A stretch of 64,000 nt of DNA from Gordonia sp. SID5947 (GTDB lineage: Bacteria; Actinomycetota; Actinomycetes; Mycobacteriales; Mycobacteriaceae). The stretch lies in assembly GCF_009862785.1 (NCBI RefSeq), contig NZ_WWHU01000001.1:3286001-3350000 (forward strand), written 5' to 3'. This document shows positions 1-9,370 of the stretch, one piece after another (the first letter of the stretch is position 1; every line of letters begins with the position of its first letter). The notes beneath the pieces are model-generated. The model saw only the letters and a list, made by a program, of their open reading frames with translations, was not told where the DNA came from and ran no database searches. The translations under genes were made by a program, and so were the position numbers.

Positions 1-233
1 ACTTTCGGACCGAATCTCTCAGCCGGACAATCGAGACGGCCGTCGACATGGATGCGGAAATCACCCTCGAAGAGACCTCACTCGGATCAGTCGGCCGCAT
101 CGCGAGACTCTGTGACCCTGTGGGAGCGCCGTTCGGTCTGATCGAACTCGCCCCGCACTCTGCCGATCCCGAACCCGACCCAGGCGCCGGCCGCGACGAC
201 AACGCCGGCTTCCCGACGACCCTCTCACTATGA
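1..233 (+). CDS. VOC-fold (glyoxalase/bleomycin-resistance-like) protein, C-terminal fragment cut by the window edge
   Basis: The frame is open from base 3 with no stop upstream, so the gene begins outside the window and only about 76 C-terminal residues are visible. The visible part (SRTIETAVDM, then RLCDPVGAPFGLIEL) is the last beta-alpha unit of a VOC domain. It matches the end of the VOC gene at 4976-5799, including the unusual tail DDNAGFPTTLSL against DDNAGYPTSLRL, so the two are paralogues. The stop overlaps the ATG of the next gene as ATGA, which implies translational coupling. The family covers metal-dependent lyases, dioxygenases and drug-binding proteins; no substrate can be named from a fragment. 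Confidence 0.75.
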   Translation, partial: FRTESLSRTIETAVDMDAEITLEETSLGSVGRIARLCDPVGAPFGLIELAPHSADPEPDPGAGRDDNAGFPTTLSL

Positions 234-2812
234 CCAGTAACCGCACCCGCGCCCCAGAGGCGACTCATCGCGACGCCTGGCTGGCCGCTGCACATTCCAC
301 CGACGCCCTATCCGGCCTGCTGGTGTTGCTCGGCGTCCTCCTGACCGCGGCCATCGGCTGGGGGATTCATGCCGCAGGCCACCCGTACCCCGCATACGCG
401 GTCTTCGCCGTTGTGACGGTGTTCTTCATCGGCTGGTGTGCATGGGACGGTCTGTCGCGCCTCCTCTCGTCCTTTCGGATCCCGGCACGCCGCTTCCGGA
501 TGATGGGCTACAACGTCGTCGCCACCGCGGATGGTTTGATCGTCGACACATTGTCCACCAGCGGTTTCGCCACCTGGGCGGAGCTGGCACAGACCGCTGA
601 TCTGAGTGTGGATCGTGGCGCGATGAAGCCGCATGACAAGTACCCGAAGATCGCAATCGTCGTCGACGGGGCGGTTATCCGCGGGCGACGGCGGTCACGT
701 CGCGTCGCGACCTGGGCCTCGCGTGTCGACGCACATCCGGAACGTATCCGGATTCCTCTGACCCCGACGTTCGACCCAGGCGGCGCGCTCGGCGCCGTGC
801 TGGCCGTCATCGGCGATCACTGTCCCGAACTCGGCACCAAGATCGACCGCGCAATGGCCACCGTGACGACGTTGCCCGAACGGCCCGTGAGCACGGACCC
901 TGCGGCGACAACCGGCATGAGGCCATCGACCACTCTGCCGACCGCACCCTCTGGGTCCTCGGCGCCCAAGGCCCCAGTGCAGGACATCCCCCTGGTATCG
1001 GCCGACCGTCCCCCGCGCGTCGGTCCAGCGCTCCTGCTCCTTGTCTTCATCGGCCTCCCCGCCCTGTATGTGGTGGGAGATCTCGCCATCGGTACCGGCG
1101 ACACCCGCATCACCTCTGCCGCGGTCACCGCCTGGGCAGTCGTGGTGGTCTGGTTCCGCGGCCGAAACCGACTGGTACGCACACTGTCTCGCATCGGGAG
1201 AGTCAATCTCGACCGGCTCCACCGGATGAACTCACGACTGACAGCCACCCCGGGCGGCCTGATCATCGACCACCGACGCATGACGGAGTTCCTCCCGTGG
1301 GCCGGCATCCGTACCGCGCCGCATTCCATCGCGTCACCGGGCTCACCGACACCCGTATCCGAAATGCCACCCTCCACACTGATCGTCGGTGACGGCGTGG
1401 CGATTCCGCGTTCTCGCCGGTGGCGGGCGATCGGCGACTGGGCGGAAGCGCGCTCCGGATCACCGACGACCGTATATTACGACGTTTCGTCGCTCGCCGG
1501 TTCCGAAAGCTACGGACGGCTGCTCGCAACACTGCGTCAGAACTGTGCCGGCGTGGAGGTGACCGCACCGACGACCACCAAAGACGGCCGTCGCGCGAGG
1601 CGCCGACAACGTGACGAATGGCTGGCGGACTCCCAACTCAGTTCGATGGGAACGATTCTCACGGTGCTTCTGGTGATCACCGCTGCCATCGCCGTGCTCG
1701 GCGGACTCGTCGTCGCGCTGGCTACCCAGCCGATCCAACACGCGGTCGCGCTTGCAGTGTTCGCGCTCCTCGGGGTGATCGCGCTCAAACCGGTGATCAC
1801 CTCGATGATCCGTGCCGGTGGCCGGCAACCCGACCGATTCCGTTGGGCAGGCTGCCATCTCGCCGTCACGCCGGACGGACTGATCCTGACGGGCCGACGT
1901 CGCACCGAGTGGTTGAGCTGGGCGGGCATCACCGGGGTGGAGCCGCATCCGATGAACCGTCGACAGGCGCGGATCCTGGGCGTACCACCCATCGTTCGGC
2001 CGACGATCGTCGGCTCAGGACTGTTGCGCTCGCACTGGTTCCCGATCCGCCACATCGGCAGTTTTCGATCGCGACAAGGGCGCCGGGGGCCCGTCCACAT
2101 CGATCCGGAAGTGTTCTTCGACCAGAACGAGATCGCCAGACACCTCTGGCGGTACCGGCCCGACGTCGCTGCCGAATGCGGATTCCCAGAGGCCGTCAAC
2201 GTGCCGGTCACGAGCTACGGTTCCGGGGATTCCACACACCGCAGTCTCCGCGGCAGCCTCACGACGAGCGACGCCTCCACTGCGGTGACGCTGCGTATTC
2301 CCGATTACGGGGCGACTCTCACCGAGTACTTCCCCGACCAAACCCGGATTCGGGTTTCCGGCGAACGGATACCGACGGTCAGCATCGAGCGTCACGGTGG
2401 TCGCCGTCGTCACGCGATCCCCATCGGGACCACAAAGCTCTCGTCGTTGGCGATCACCGTGGACGGCACCTCGGTCGAGCCGGCGCGCGTTCAGCGGGAC
2501 TTCGTCACGTTTCGCCGACATCAGTACGCCATCACCGACGGCACCGGCGGCCTGTTCCTGATGAAGCCCACGTACTTCGTGTCGGGCAACGAGATGCAAG
2601 CCCATCGCGGAATCCGGCCATACGCGCTGCGACCGATCGCCCGGCGCCACGGCGACGGACGGATCACTCTCACCCTGCTCGGGAGCACCACCGACGATCA
2701 GGACGCCACCCACATCGCGCTGACGCTGGCACTGGCCGCCGCCTTCGGTACCCGGTCTGTGCAACTTCGCAACATCCCGTTGTTGCCGGCCCACCTGCTC
2801 AACTGGCTCTGA
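230..2812 (+). CDS. Large membrane protein with three [two-helix + PH-like] modules and a unique C-terminal domain
   Basis: This 860-residue protein repeats one module three times: two hydrophobic helices followed by a PH-like beta unit. The PH-like cores start near residues 88, 325 and 536 and share the pattern 'xxxTPxGLIxxxxxxxexLxWAGI' (FATWAELAQT, FLPWAGIRTA, WLSWAGITGV). Two modules begin with similar leaders (DAWLAAAHS, DEWLADSQLS). A Pro/Thr/Ser linker lies near residues 220-260. About 195 residues after the third module (from about 665) are soluble, rich in beta pattern and resemble nothing I can name. The start overlaps the preceding VOC stop (ATGA). The neighbours (YbaB-like, WXG-like, T7SS substrate) suggest a T7SS accessory or immunity-like membrane role. 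That is inference; no family is assigned. Confidence 0.8.
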   Translation: MTSNRTRAPEATHRDAWLAAAHSTDALSGLLVLLGVLLTAAIGWGIHAAGHPYPAYAVFAVVTVFFIGWCAWDGLSRLLSSFRIPARRFRMMGYNVVATADGLIVDTLSTSGFATWAELAQTADLSVDRGAMKPHDKYPKIAIVVDGAVIRGRRRSRRVATWASRVDAHPERIRIPLTPTFDPGGALGAVLAVIGDHCPELGTKIDRAMATVTTLPERPVSTDPAATTGMRPSTTLPTAPSGSSAPKAPVQDIPLVSADRPPRVGPALLLLVFIGLPALYVVGDLAIGTGDTRITSAAVTAWAVVVVWFRGRNRLVRTLSRIGRVNLDRLHRMNSRLTATPGGLIIDHRRMTEFLPWAGIRTAPHSIASPGSPTPVSEMPPSTLIVGDGVAIPRSRRWRAIGDWAEARSGSPTTVYYDVSSLAGSESYGRLLATLRQNCAGVEVTAPTTTKDGRRARRRQRDEWLADSQLSSMGTILTVLLVITAAIAVLGGLVVALATQPIQHAVALAVFALLGVIALKPVITSMIRAGGRQPDRFRWAGCHLAVTPDGLILTGRRRTEWLSWAGITGVEPHPMNRRQARILGVPPIVRPTIVGSGLLRSHWFPIRHIGSFRSRQGRRGPVHIDPEVFFDQNEIARHLWRYRPDVAAECGFPEAVNVPVTSYGSGDSTHRSLRGSLTTSDASTAVTLRIPDYGATLTEYFPDQTRIRVSGERIPTVSIERHGGRRRHAIPIGTTKLSSLAITVDGTSVEPARVQRDFVTFRRHQYAITDGTGGLFLMKPTYFVSGNEMQAHRGIRPYALRPIARRHGDGRITLTLLGSTTDDQDATHIALTLALAAAFGTRSVQLRNIPLLPAHLLNWL

Positions 2813-2914
2813 CTCGCCCGTCATCCACGCAACCGACAATTCAGCATGCCGAAGACAGCCCCGGCCACCTGCATTGATAGCCTGGCGCCGTCAACTATCT
2901 GTAGGGGGACAGAT

Positions 2915-3445
2915 ATGGAGTTTCCACGTACCGCCGACGACGTCGCACCACTACTCGACACGATGAACTCGCTGATGAGCGAGATGGGCGAGATCCGCCA
3001 GACGGCCGCCGCCCTCACCGCGACAGCCACCGAACTCGGCGGTCGTGTCCAGGTGACCGTCAACGCCCGCGGCATCGTCGTGGAGACAGTGGTCGACGAG
3101 GACGCCCTCACCACCGTGACCGCCCGTGATCTCGGGGCCGCGTTCACGTCAGCGACCCAGAAGGCGGCCCAGCAGGTTGCCGAAAAGGCCCAGGAGCTGT
3201 GGGCTCCGATCATCGAGAAGCAGAAGTCACTGCCTCGCGCATCAAACCTCCTCGACGGTCTTTCCGACATCACGACGATGTTCGGCACCAGATCCGAACC
3301 TCCGCTGCATCCGCATCGCCACGACGATCCGGACGAGGTCTACGTCGAGGTCGAAGAGACTGCGGCCATCGACGACGAACCCCACTACGAGGAGACCAGC
3401 GAGCGCGAGCCACGCCGCGGCACCATCACCGATCGCGCCTGGTGA
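2915..3445 (+). CDS. YbaB/EbfC-like protein associated with a T7SS cassette
   Basis: I start at ATG 2915 because AGGGGG sits 7 bases upstream; an in-frame ATG at 2846 has no ribosome site. The 176-residue protein has an amphipathic N-terminal helix (LLDTMNSLMSEMGEI), then a short beta unit (GRVQVTVNARGIVVETVVD) and a second helix. This is the fold order of the YbaB/EbfC nucleoid-associated family. The C-terminal third is acidic and probably disordered. YbaB-like proteins such as EspL recur in ESX loci, and this window has three. It lies 30 bases ahead of the WXG-like gene, in the same direction. DNA binding is possible but not shown; a chaperone or scaffold role for secreted partners is equally possible. 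Confidence 0.65.
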   Translation: MEFPRTADDVAPLLDTMNSLMSEMGEIRQTAAALTATATELGGRVQVTVNARGIVVETVVDEDALTTVTARDLGAAFTSATQKAAQQVAEKAQELWAPIIEKQKSLPRASNLLDGLSDITTMFGTRSEPPLHPHRHDDPDEVYVEVEETAAIDDEPHYEETSEREPRRGTITDRAW

Positions 3446-3474
3446 GCACCGGACACGTCATCTAGGAGACCGCC

Positions 3475-3792
3475 ATGGCAGATCATTTCCTGATCGAACC
3501 GGAGCAATTCGACCGGTACGCGACCCTCATCGGGCAGCTCGGCGCCGCGTTGGCAGACGCAGAACTCGCCCTTGCCTCCGACCTCCACGACGAAGGTGAG
3601 TGCTGGGGCGACGACGACCCCGGCAAGTCCTTCGCCGGCGCGTACGGGCCCAAGGCCGAAACGGCGTTCGGCAATACGCAAAGCGTCGCGAGACACCTCG
3701 GCGAACTCCATACGGCACTGGTCGATTCGTCGAATCGCGCCAAGGATCAGGAGGCCGCCACTTCCTCCGCCAACCGCAACGCGGGGAGTTGA
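3475..3792 (+). CDS. Small WXG100-like / EspC-like T7SS protein
   Basis: This 105-residue all-helical protein has the helix-turn-helix layout of WXG100 proteins, with the turn ECWGDDDPGKSFAGAYGP at about residues 43-60. 'WGDDxxGxxFAxxYxP' is the common variant found in WXG100 partners of T7SS polymorphic-toxin substrates. AGGAG precedes the ATG at good distance. It ends 6 bases before the long substrate gene, so the two are surely co-transcribed and probably act as secretion partners, as EsxA/EsxB-type proteins do. I see no clear YxxxD/E signal near the C-terminus, so the partner may carry the export information. Confidence 0.75.
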   Translation: MADHFLIEPEQFDRYATLIGQLGAALADAELALASDLHDEGECWGDDDPGKSFAGAYGPKAETAFGNTQSVARHLGELHTALVDSSNRAKDQEAATSSANRNAGS

Positions 3793-3798
3793 GCGCCG

Positions 3799-4956
3799 AT
3801 GGGGATGGAACTGCCGGGTGCCATCGCCGGCCCCCTGGGGTGGGTCGGAATGGAGTGGCCCAAGGGCGACGAGTCCGCGATGGATCGGTTGAACGACGAC
3901 TGGGAAAGGTTCGCGCGCAACGTAAGCGCCATCCAATCGGAGCTCAACTCGGTGGCCGGCGGGATCGGCCATTCCATCGACGGCGACATGCAGACCGCAC
4001 TGGACGCGCAGCTGAAGGCGATTCTCTCGGGCGACCAGTCGTTGGAGAAGCTCATCACGCAGGCCGCCGACATCGCTGAGTGCTGTAACACCATGTCGAA
4101 TGAGATCTTGGTCCTCAAGGTCATCTTCATCACCGAACTGGTTGCGTTGGCCACCTATGTGGCATTTCTGGTGGCGACCTCGGAGTTCAACTGGTCGGCT
4201 CCGATCGAAATCGCCCAAGCAGTGCTCGAGGGCAGGCTCACCCTCACCGAAGCCGTCGAATTGGTCGCGCGACGCATCCTCGCCAAGCTGCTCGAGAAAG
4301 GTATCGAGGAATTCGGCTCGGCATCGACCAAGGAAATGGCCAAGCTCCTCGGCAAAGACCTTCTGCACAACGTTCGCGGCAAGGCTTTCAACGCCGCGAT
4401 CATCGAGGGTTCCAAGAAACTTGCCTTCACCTCGCTCGATCAGGTTCGCGACAACGTGTTGTGGGACAAGCCGATGGACCCCAAGGAACTGATCGAGAAG
4501 ACCACGGTCAGTGCCGTCACGGGGGCAGCCCTCAGCCCGATTGCCGCCAAGGTCGACGATCTGGTGACGAACCGGGGAGACGACACCGCCAAAGGCTTGG
4601 TGAACATACTCGGCCCCGGTCGTGCCGCCGACAAACCCTCGGCTCGTCAGAAAGCAATCGAACCTCTGGTCGGATTCGGCAACTGGTGGGGCAAAGACAC
4701 TCTACCGGGCAAGCTCATCGGGCCCGCAACCAAGTACGCAGAAGAACGCATCGTCGGCCCCGGGCTCGAGTCCAACTGGGAGAGGGGCGAACAGCCGGGA
4801 ACAGAAGAACCCCATTCCATTCCGTCCGAGCCGAGCGCCGAGCGCAGTGGGGCATCGCCATCGATCGGACCTGCATCGGGCCCGATCGTCTCCTCGAGGG
4901 ACAGCCAAACCGCGACTCCCGCCGCGAACGGCACCGTGCCCGGCATCGCTCCCTGA
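3799..4956 (+). CDS. T7SS substrate of the polymorphic-toxin carrier type, lacking a recognisable toxin domain
   Basis: The N-terminus (ELPGAIAGPLGWVGMEWPKG, then DRLNDDWERFARNV) is typical of the WXG100-like domain that opens actinobacterial T7SS polymorphic toxins. A hydrophobic segment (about residues 104-130, VFITELVALATYVAFLVA-like) and a long helical region follow. In known toxins the last 100-200 residues carry a nuclease, deaminase, NADase or ADP-ribosyltransferase. Here the last ~100 residues are Pro/Ser/Thr-rich with no catalytic signature I recognise, and no classic immunity gene follows. It may be a structural substrate, a decayed toxin, or an effector with a new domain in residues 200-300. 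It follows the WXG-like gene directly. Confidence 0.65.
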   Translation: MGMELPGAIAGPLGWVGMEWPKGDESAMDRLNDDWERFARNVSAIQSELNSVAGGIGHSIDGDMQTALDAQLKAILSGDQSLEKLITQAADIAECCNTMSNEILVLKVIFITELVALATYVAFLVATSEFNWSAPIEIAQAVLEGRLTLTEAVELVARRILAKLLEKGIEEFGSASTKEMAKLLGKDLLHNVRGKAFNAAIIEGSKKLAFTSLDQVRDNVLWDKPMDPKELIEKTTVSAVTGAALSPIAAKVDDLVTNRGDDTAKGLVNILGPGRAADKPSARQKAIEPLVGFGNWWGKDTLPGKLIGPATKYAEERIVGPGLESNWERGEQPGTEEPHSIPSEPSAERSGASPSIGPASGPIVSSRDSQTATPAANGTVPGIAP

Positions 4957-4975
4957 CGGCTGAAGGCGCTACCCG

Positions 4976-5799
4976 ATGACCACCGAAGCTCCGCATTCTC
5001 CCATCGTGCCGGGCCCGCCGTACTGGATCGACCTTGTCACGCCCGATCTCGAACAGTCGAAGCTCTTCTACCGAACCTTGTTCGGATGGGTCTATACGGA
5101 TGAGGGCCACGAGTCGATTGCGATGCTCGACGGCCGTCCCGTATGCGGATTGTGGCCCGACTCAGGGAAACTCGCTGCCGGACTTTCGTACTGGCACACC
5201 TACTTGCAGGTGCACGACATCCACACCACACTCGAACGACTGTCGGAGACACGAGAGGCGGTCCTCTGGGGCCAGGTGACTACCGAGGAGCCGCGGTGGT
5301 GGCCACGGTCCAAGACCCGGCCGGCGCCACATTCAGCCTCTGGGAACCTCGGACTGTCGGGCGTCTACTGACCGACGTCCCCGGCTCTCTCACTTGGGCG
5401 GAACTCGTCGTCGACGAACCGTCTTCCGTCGCAGATTTCTATCACAACCTCCTGCACCTCAATGCGCGAACAATCGCTCTGGAGGACCGCCGCTATCGCG
5501 TACTGTGCGTGGACGACGTTCCCGTATCGGGAGTGGTCCGATCTGCGGTCAAAGCACATTGGCGCATCTACTTTTCGGTCTCTGATCTGAGTGCCACTCT
5601 CAGCAGAGCCGAAAGCATCGGAGGCAAGGTCCTATCCCCTCCGTCGGCGACGATTCCCGGTACCACAGCGCTGATCCGGGACCCGCACGGAGCAATCGTC
5701 GGCCTGATGGAGGCCGACCACGGACGCGGCGCCAACTCGAGGCACGCCGTTTCCGAGGTCGACGACAACGCCGGCTATCCGACGTCGCTCCGGTTGTGA
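4976..5799 (+). pseudogene. Two-domain VOC-fold protein, interrupted by a single-base frameshift
   Basis: The first frame (4976 to about 5267) encodes a complete VOC half beginning TTEAPHSPIVPGPPYWIDLV. It then runs into nonsense, while the -1 frame continues the family sequence (GPGDYRGAAVVATVQDPAGA, second VOC half, tail DDNAGYPTSLRL) to 5799. Restoring one base at TGGGGCC near 5266-5268 gives one 274-residue protein of the usual two-domain VOC length. Its tail matches the partial VOC gene at the window start, so the T7SS cassette is bracketed by paralogues. The G/C-run context suggests a base-call error, but a real null allele cannot be excluded. It lies 19 bases after the T7SS substrate gene and is probably in its operon. 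Confidence 0.7.
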
Positions 5800-6020
5800 G
5801 AAGCGTACTCCCGCAACATCCTCCGGTTCGGTAGCTCACGTCATCCACAGTATTCAACAGTCCGGTTCGCGGCCACGCTGATTCCGATTCGCGACTGGGA
5901 TCATTAGGTCCATGCGTCCATCAGGGGCGCCTGAACACAAACGGACCGCGTCGCATTCATCGAGCCACCCACCGACCGCGGAGAATCTGACTGTCCAATT
6001 CCGGTCTGCCGTATCGACAG

Positions 6021-7508
6021 CTATCCGCCGGACCCACCTGACCCGGCCTCCACCACAGACCCCATACCGTCCGACTCCACCGTGTCCCGTTCGACCAACG
6101 CATCGTGTTGGGAGAGAGCGGGTCCGGTCGGCAGCAAGCCCACGATCGGCCAGGGTGCCACCTGCGGTTGATCGCCGAGCCCGAGGGATTTTCCGGTGGC
6201 GTCGTCGGCGACCTCGAACCGGACGCCTGCGTCGTTGACGAAGACCAGCGATTCGCGGCGTGGTGAATCCGGATCGCTACCCGTGGTCGCCACGTAGTTG
6301 CCGGTACTCGGTGGGATGTACGCAGTGTCGAGGCCCGGTCCAGAACCGTCGCTGGTGGCCAGAGCGACGGGCGCTTTTCCTTCGGCCAGCGGCAACCCGG
6401 AGCCGGCCAGGACCCGCAGCGACGCACTCGCGTTGTCGCCGGAGGAACGATCCCAGGCGAGGCAGCCGACAGGTGCCGAACGCTGGTCGACGATTTTCGG
6501 GGCGGTCGCCGGAAAGTCCTCCACCGCAAGGTCATGCAACTGGGCCGCATCGGTGATCGCGGCCGGCGCCACAGAGTCGATCTGCCCGCCGGCGGCGTCG
6601 TCGGAGTAACGGATCACGTCGGCGGCAGCCTGGCCGATCTTCTGAATCCCGTTCTCGAGCACCACATAGAGCGTCGGGTCGGCGTCGCCCACACCGGCGA
6701 CCTCGATGACCGTGCCCACCGCACCGAGTCCGGTCCGCGACGCCTTCCCTCGATCAGGGATGTCGGGGGTGGTCAGTTCGGCTGCATCTGGGAAGGCGTT
6801 CAACATGCCCGCGCTGACCGGACGGACGGTCGCGTCGTCGAGGCCGAAAGCCCTTGCCACGGCGGGATCGTCAGTGTCGACGAGGTGTCGTCTACCGCGG
6901 TTGAGCAGATAGGTCTTGTCTCCGGTCCGGACCAGCAGGCCTTCCCCACCGGAGAGCGCGCGGCTGGCACCCTGATTCTCCGGTGCCGACGACAGGACGG
7001 TGGTGGTGACGCCGCCGTCCATCGAGCCCGAACCGGTCGGCACCGCAACGGTGTCACACACCGTCCAATACGAGTGGCCGCCGTCCTGCGGACCCGGCAG
7101 CGTCTGTGGGGCACCGGGAATGCCGACGAGCGGACCACGCTTGTAATCGGTCATCTTGGACTCCGACACCGACGACGGCTTCTCCGGGCTACCGATGATG
7201 AGTCGCGCGGACGCCACGTTCAGCACAGGGTGCAGGGTGTCGTCGATCATGACGAACAGTCCGCCGGATTCCTTGCTGACGACGATCTTGCTGTCGCCGA
7301 CGGAGCCGGCCGGCTTGATGAGGCCGTACACCGCGCATCCGCCCGTGACGAGCAGGGCGAGGGCGATACCGACGATCGCTGCTCGGAAGTGGGAGCGCAT
7401 CGGATCCTGCAGCATGCGCACGTCGCGGCGCATCAATGCATGTTCCAGACGACGGAGCAGGAAGCGGTAGCCGTTGACTTGTTGGCGCGTCGTCAACTGT
7501 GCGGGCAC
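6021..7508 (-). CDS. eccB: EccB, membrane component of the ESX/type VII secretion core
   Basis: I choose GTG 7508 because GAGGGGAGGG lies just upstream; the frame runs further to 7580 without a ribosome site. The 495-residue product has the EccB signature start (PAQLTTRQQVNGYRFLLRR), a cytoplasmic stretch, one transmembrane helix (AAIVGIALALLVTGGCAVYG, about residues 45-65) and a large periplasmic domain with repeats of the R1-R4 type. EccB, EccC, EccD and EccE form the inner-membrane secretion complex. It is transcribed away from eccE across an 89-base spacer. eccC and eccD, usual neighbours, are not in this window. Confidence 0.95.
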   Translation of the reverse strand: MPAQLTTRQQVNGYRFLLRRLEHALMRRDVRMLQDPMRSHFRAAIVGIALALLVTGGCAVYGLIKPAGSVGDSKIVVSKESGGLFVMIDDTLHPVLNVASARLIIGSPEKPSSVSESKMTDYKRGPLVGIPGAPQTLPGPQDGGHSYWTVCDTVAVPTGSGSMDGGVTTTVLSSAPENQGASRALSGGEGLLVRTGDKTYLLNRGRRHLVDTDDPAVARAFGLDDATVRPVSAGMLNAFPDAAELTTPDIPDRGKASRTGLGAVGTVIEVAGVGDADPTLYVVLENGIQKIGQAAADVIRYSDDAAGGQIDSVAPAAITDAAQLHDLAVEDFPATAPKIVDQRSAPVGCLAWDRSSGDNASASLRVLAGSGLPLAEGKAPVALATSDGSGPGLDTAYIPPSTGNYVATTGSDPDSPRRESLVFVNDAGVRFEVADDATGKSLGLGDQPQVAPWPIVGLLPTGPALSQHDALVERDTVESDGMGSVVEAGSGGSGG

Positions 7509-7597
7509 AAACCCTCCCCTCGTCCCCGTACATTTGTGCTGGACGGTATCGTACAGGGGCTGAGCACTGGTAATACGCATGGGGGAGGCTGCGCGGG

Positions 7598-9289
7598 GTG
7601 ACCGATCGTACGTCGTTCAACGTCCACGCGCCCGACACCTTCTGGGCGGAACGGTGGCTGCCGACTCCCGTCCTGCTACTTGCCGAAGGCGTGGTGATCG
7701 CAGCGACCTTCATCGCCGGAGTGTTGGGTCAACCCTGGTGGATCGGCGCGATCATCGGTGCCGTACTGGCCATCCCCACCCTCGTCAGATCACGCGGGAA
7801 CTCGGTGGCCCACAGGATCTCTGCACGCATGGGGTTCATTCGTCGACGGATGCGCCGCCCTGAGTTCTGGTACGAGCCCCCGTTTGACGTGCCGCTCGCC
7901 GAAGGCGGCAGTTGCGGTGTGCGATGGGACGGCGACCGCCTGATCACTATGGTGCGCATCGAGGCCAACCCCCGCGCTGTCACCCGTTTCGCGCCGGGCC
8001 GCGTCATCACCGACGATGTGGTGCCCCTCGATCTCATCGCGGAGTGCCTGCACCAATTCGATATCGAGCTCGAATCGGCCGACATCGTCAGTCACGGTTC
8101 GCGCGCCTACGGCAACGGCAACATCGCCCGCATCTACAGCCAGATCCTCGGGCCCCTGCCCGCGACCGCTTTCCGCTCGGTGACCGTGGTGCTGAGGCTC
8201 AACCCGCTCGCCAATGCCGACGCCATCGAACGTCGCGGAGGCGGCCCAACCGGTGTGCTCCGCACCGCCATCGTCGCCACTCGTCGCGTCGCGAATCGCC
8301 TGTCCGGCAAAGGCCACGCAGCTACCATCCTCACGGCGGCCGAGATCAACTCGGTGTTCACTGCGCTGATGGAGGGCACCAGCCCCGACGATCTGGTCGA
8401 GTCCTGGGATCACGTCCAGGTCGGCTCGATGCACTCGCACAACTACCGGCTCGACCAGACCGCACTCTCGGATCCCGGCCTCGGCGCCCCGTGGACGGTG
8501 CCGAGCCTCAGCACGGTGCTCACGCTGCATCTGCGGCCCGCCGAGAATCACGAGGTTCACCTGAGTGCGTTGGCCCGCTTCAACACTCTGACGGCAGATC
8601 CCGTTCCGGTTCCCGAGGGCTTCCACCCGTGCAACGGTCACCAGCGCGACGCCTACGTTGCGGGCCTGCCACTCGCCGATCCGTTCGACGATCGCGCCCA
8701 GATGGAGTACCTGACAACACGCGATTCCCTCGCCGCCGTGGCTCTTCCGGCAGCCGGTTGCGGTCAGCTCGTGGGCGCCGACGAGGAAGGCCGAGCCGTG
8801 GCGCTGTCCCTCGTCGGGTCGAGTGTTCGAACGGTCGAGATCGCCGGCACCCTCAACCTCTGCCAACAGGTGGTGCTGCGCGCGATCGCGCTGGGCGCCC
8901 GCGTCATGGTCAGCACGGATCGACCGGCCGACTGGATGCCGATGGCGCACGCGGTGGGCGACCCCCGCACCCTCGCGGTTGCCGGCGCCGCCGCCGGTTC
9001 ACAGGTCGCAGGCCAGCGACAGGGCTACTCGGTACTGGTGTTCGACGGTGTGGCACAGGAATCCATCAGTGCCGAGGCCACCATCATCACCGTGACCGCG
9101 CCCGGACTGGACGCCCAGCCCGGCGCCGACGTCGCCCTCCTACAGGACGCCGACGTCGGTCCTTGGGTGATGGTCCGCAGCGGCACCGAGGCCTCGCCGG
9201 TGGTCATGGTCGCCACCGATGACGAGATGCGTTACATCGGTTCGTCTCTCAACGCACCTGACCGGCAACTCAGCAGGCACCGCCGCTGA
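7598..9289 (+). CDS. eccE: EccE, membrane component of the ESX/type VII secretion core
   Basis: GTG 7598 follows GGGGGAGG at 9 bases. The 563-residue product starts with a short cytoplasmic leader, then two adjacent transmembrane helices (LLLAEGVVIAATFIAGVL and IGAIIGAVLAIPTL, about residues 24-62). A long soluble domain follows with the EccE pattern VPLDLIAECLHQFDIELESADIVSHG-like and a glycosyltransferase-like C-terminal part. In the ESX complex EccE sits at the periphery and stabilises the hexamer. It is divergent from eccB and convergent with the esx genes, with a strong hairpin at its 3' end. Confidence 0.93.
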   Translation: MTDRTSFNVHAPDTFWAERWLPTPVLLLAEGVVIAATFIAGVLGQPWWIGAIIGAVLAIPTLVRSRGNSVAHRISARMGFIRRRMRRPEFWYEPPFDVPLAEGGSCGVRWDGDRLITMVRIEANPRAVTRFAPGRVITDDVVPLDLIAECLHQFDIELESADIVSHGSRAYGNGNIARIYSQILGPLPATAFRSVTVVLRLNPLANADAIERRGGGPTGVLRTAIVATRRVANRLSGKGHAATILTAAEINSVFTALMEGTSPDDLVESWDHVQVGSMHSHNYRLDQTALSDPGLGAPWTVPSLSTVLTLHLRPAENHEVHLSALARFNTLTADPVPVPEGFHPCNGHQRDAYVAGLPLADPFDDRAQMEYLTTRDSLAAVALPAAGCGQLVGADEEGRAVALSLVGSSVRTVEIAGTLNLCQQVVLRAIALGARVMVSTDRPADWMPMAHAVGDPRTLAVAGAAAGSQVAGQRQGYSVLVFDGVAQESISAEATIITVTAPGLDAQPGADVALLQDADVGPWVMVRSGTEASPVVMVATDDEMRYIGSSLNAPDRQLSRHRR

Positions 9290-9308
9290 TCTTCGCAGAC
9301 CACAACAC

Positions 9309-9347
9309 AACGCCCGCACCGGAGCCTGATGCTCCGATACGGGCGTT
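9309..9347. terminator. Bidirectional hairpin between eccE and the esx genes
   Basis: AACGCCCG (9309-9316) pairs with CGGGCGTT (9340-9347), and an inner GGAGC/GCTCC stem closes on a CTGAT loop. It lies 20 bases after the eccE stop and 24 bases after the stop of the converging esxA-like gene, so it can serve both. There is no clear T tract, as is common in GC-rich actinobacteria. Confidence 0.75.
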
Positions 9348-9370
9348 GACGTTTACTGGGACGTCGTGCG

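Noticed and set aside
4976..5799. Programmed ribosomal frameshift in the VOC gene
   Set aside because: TGGGGCC is not a slippery site of known type, no stimulatory structure was seen, and the same kind of one-base loss occurs in unrelated genes of the window.
5800..6020. Small gene between the VOC gene and eccB
   Set aside because: The plus-strand frame there overlaps the eccB end and has no ribosome site; the spacer separates converging genes and shows nothing definite.
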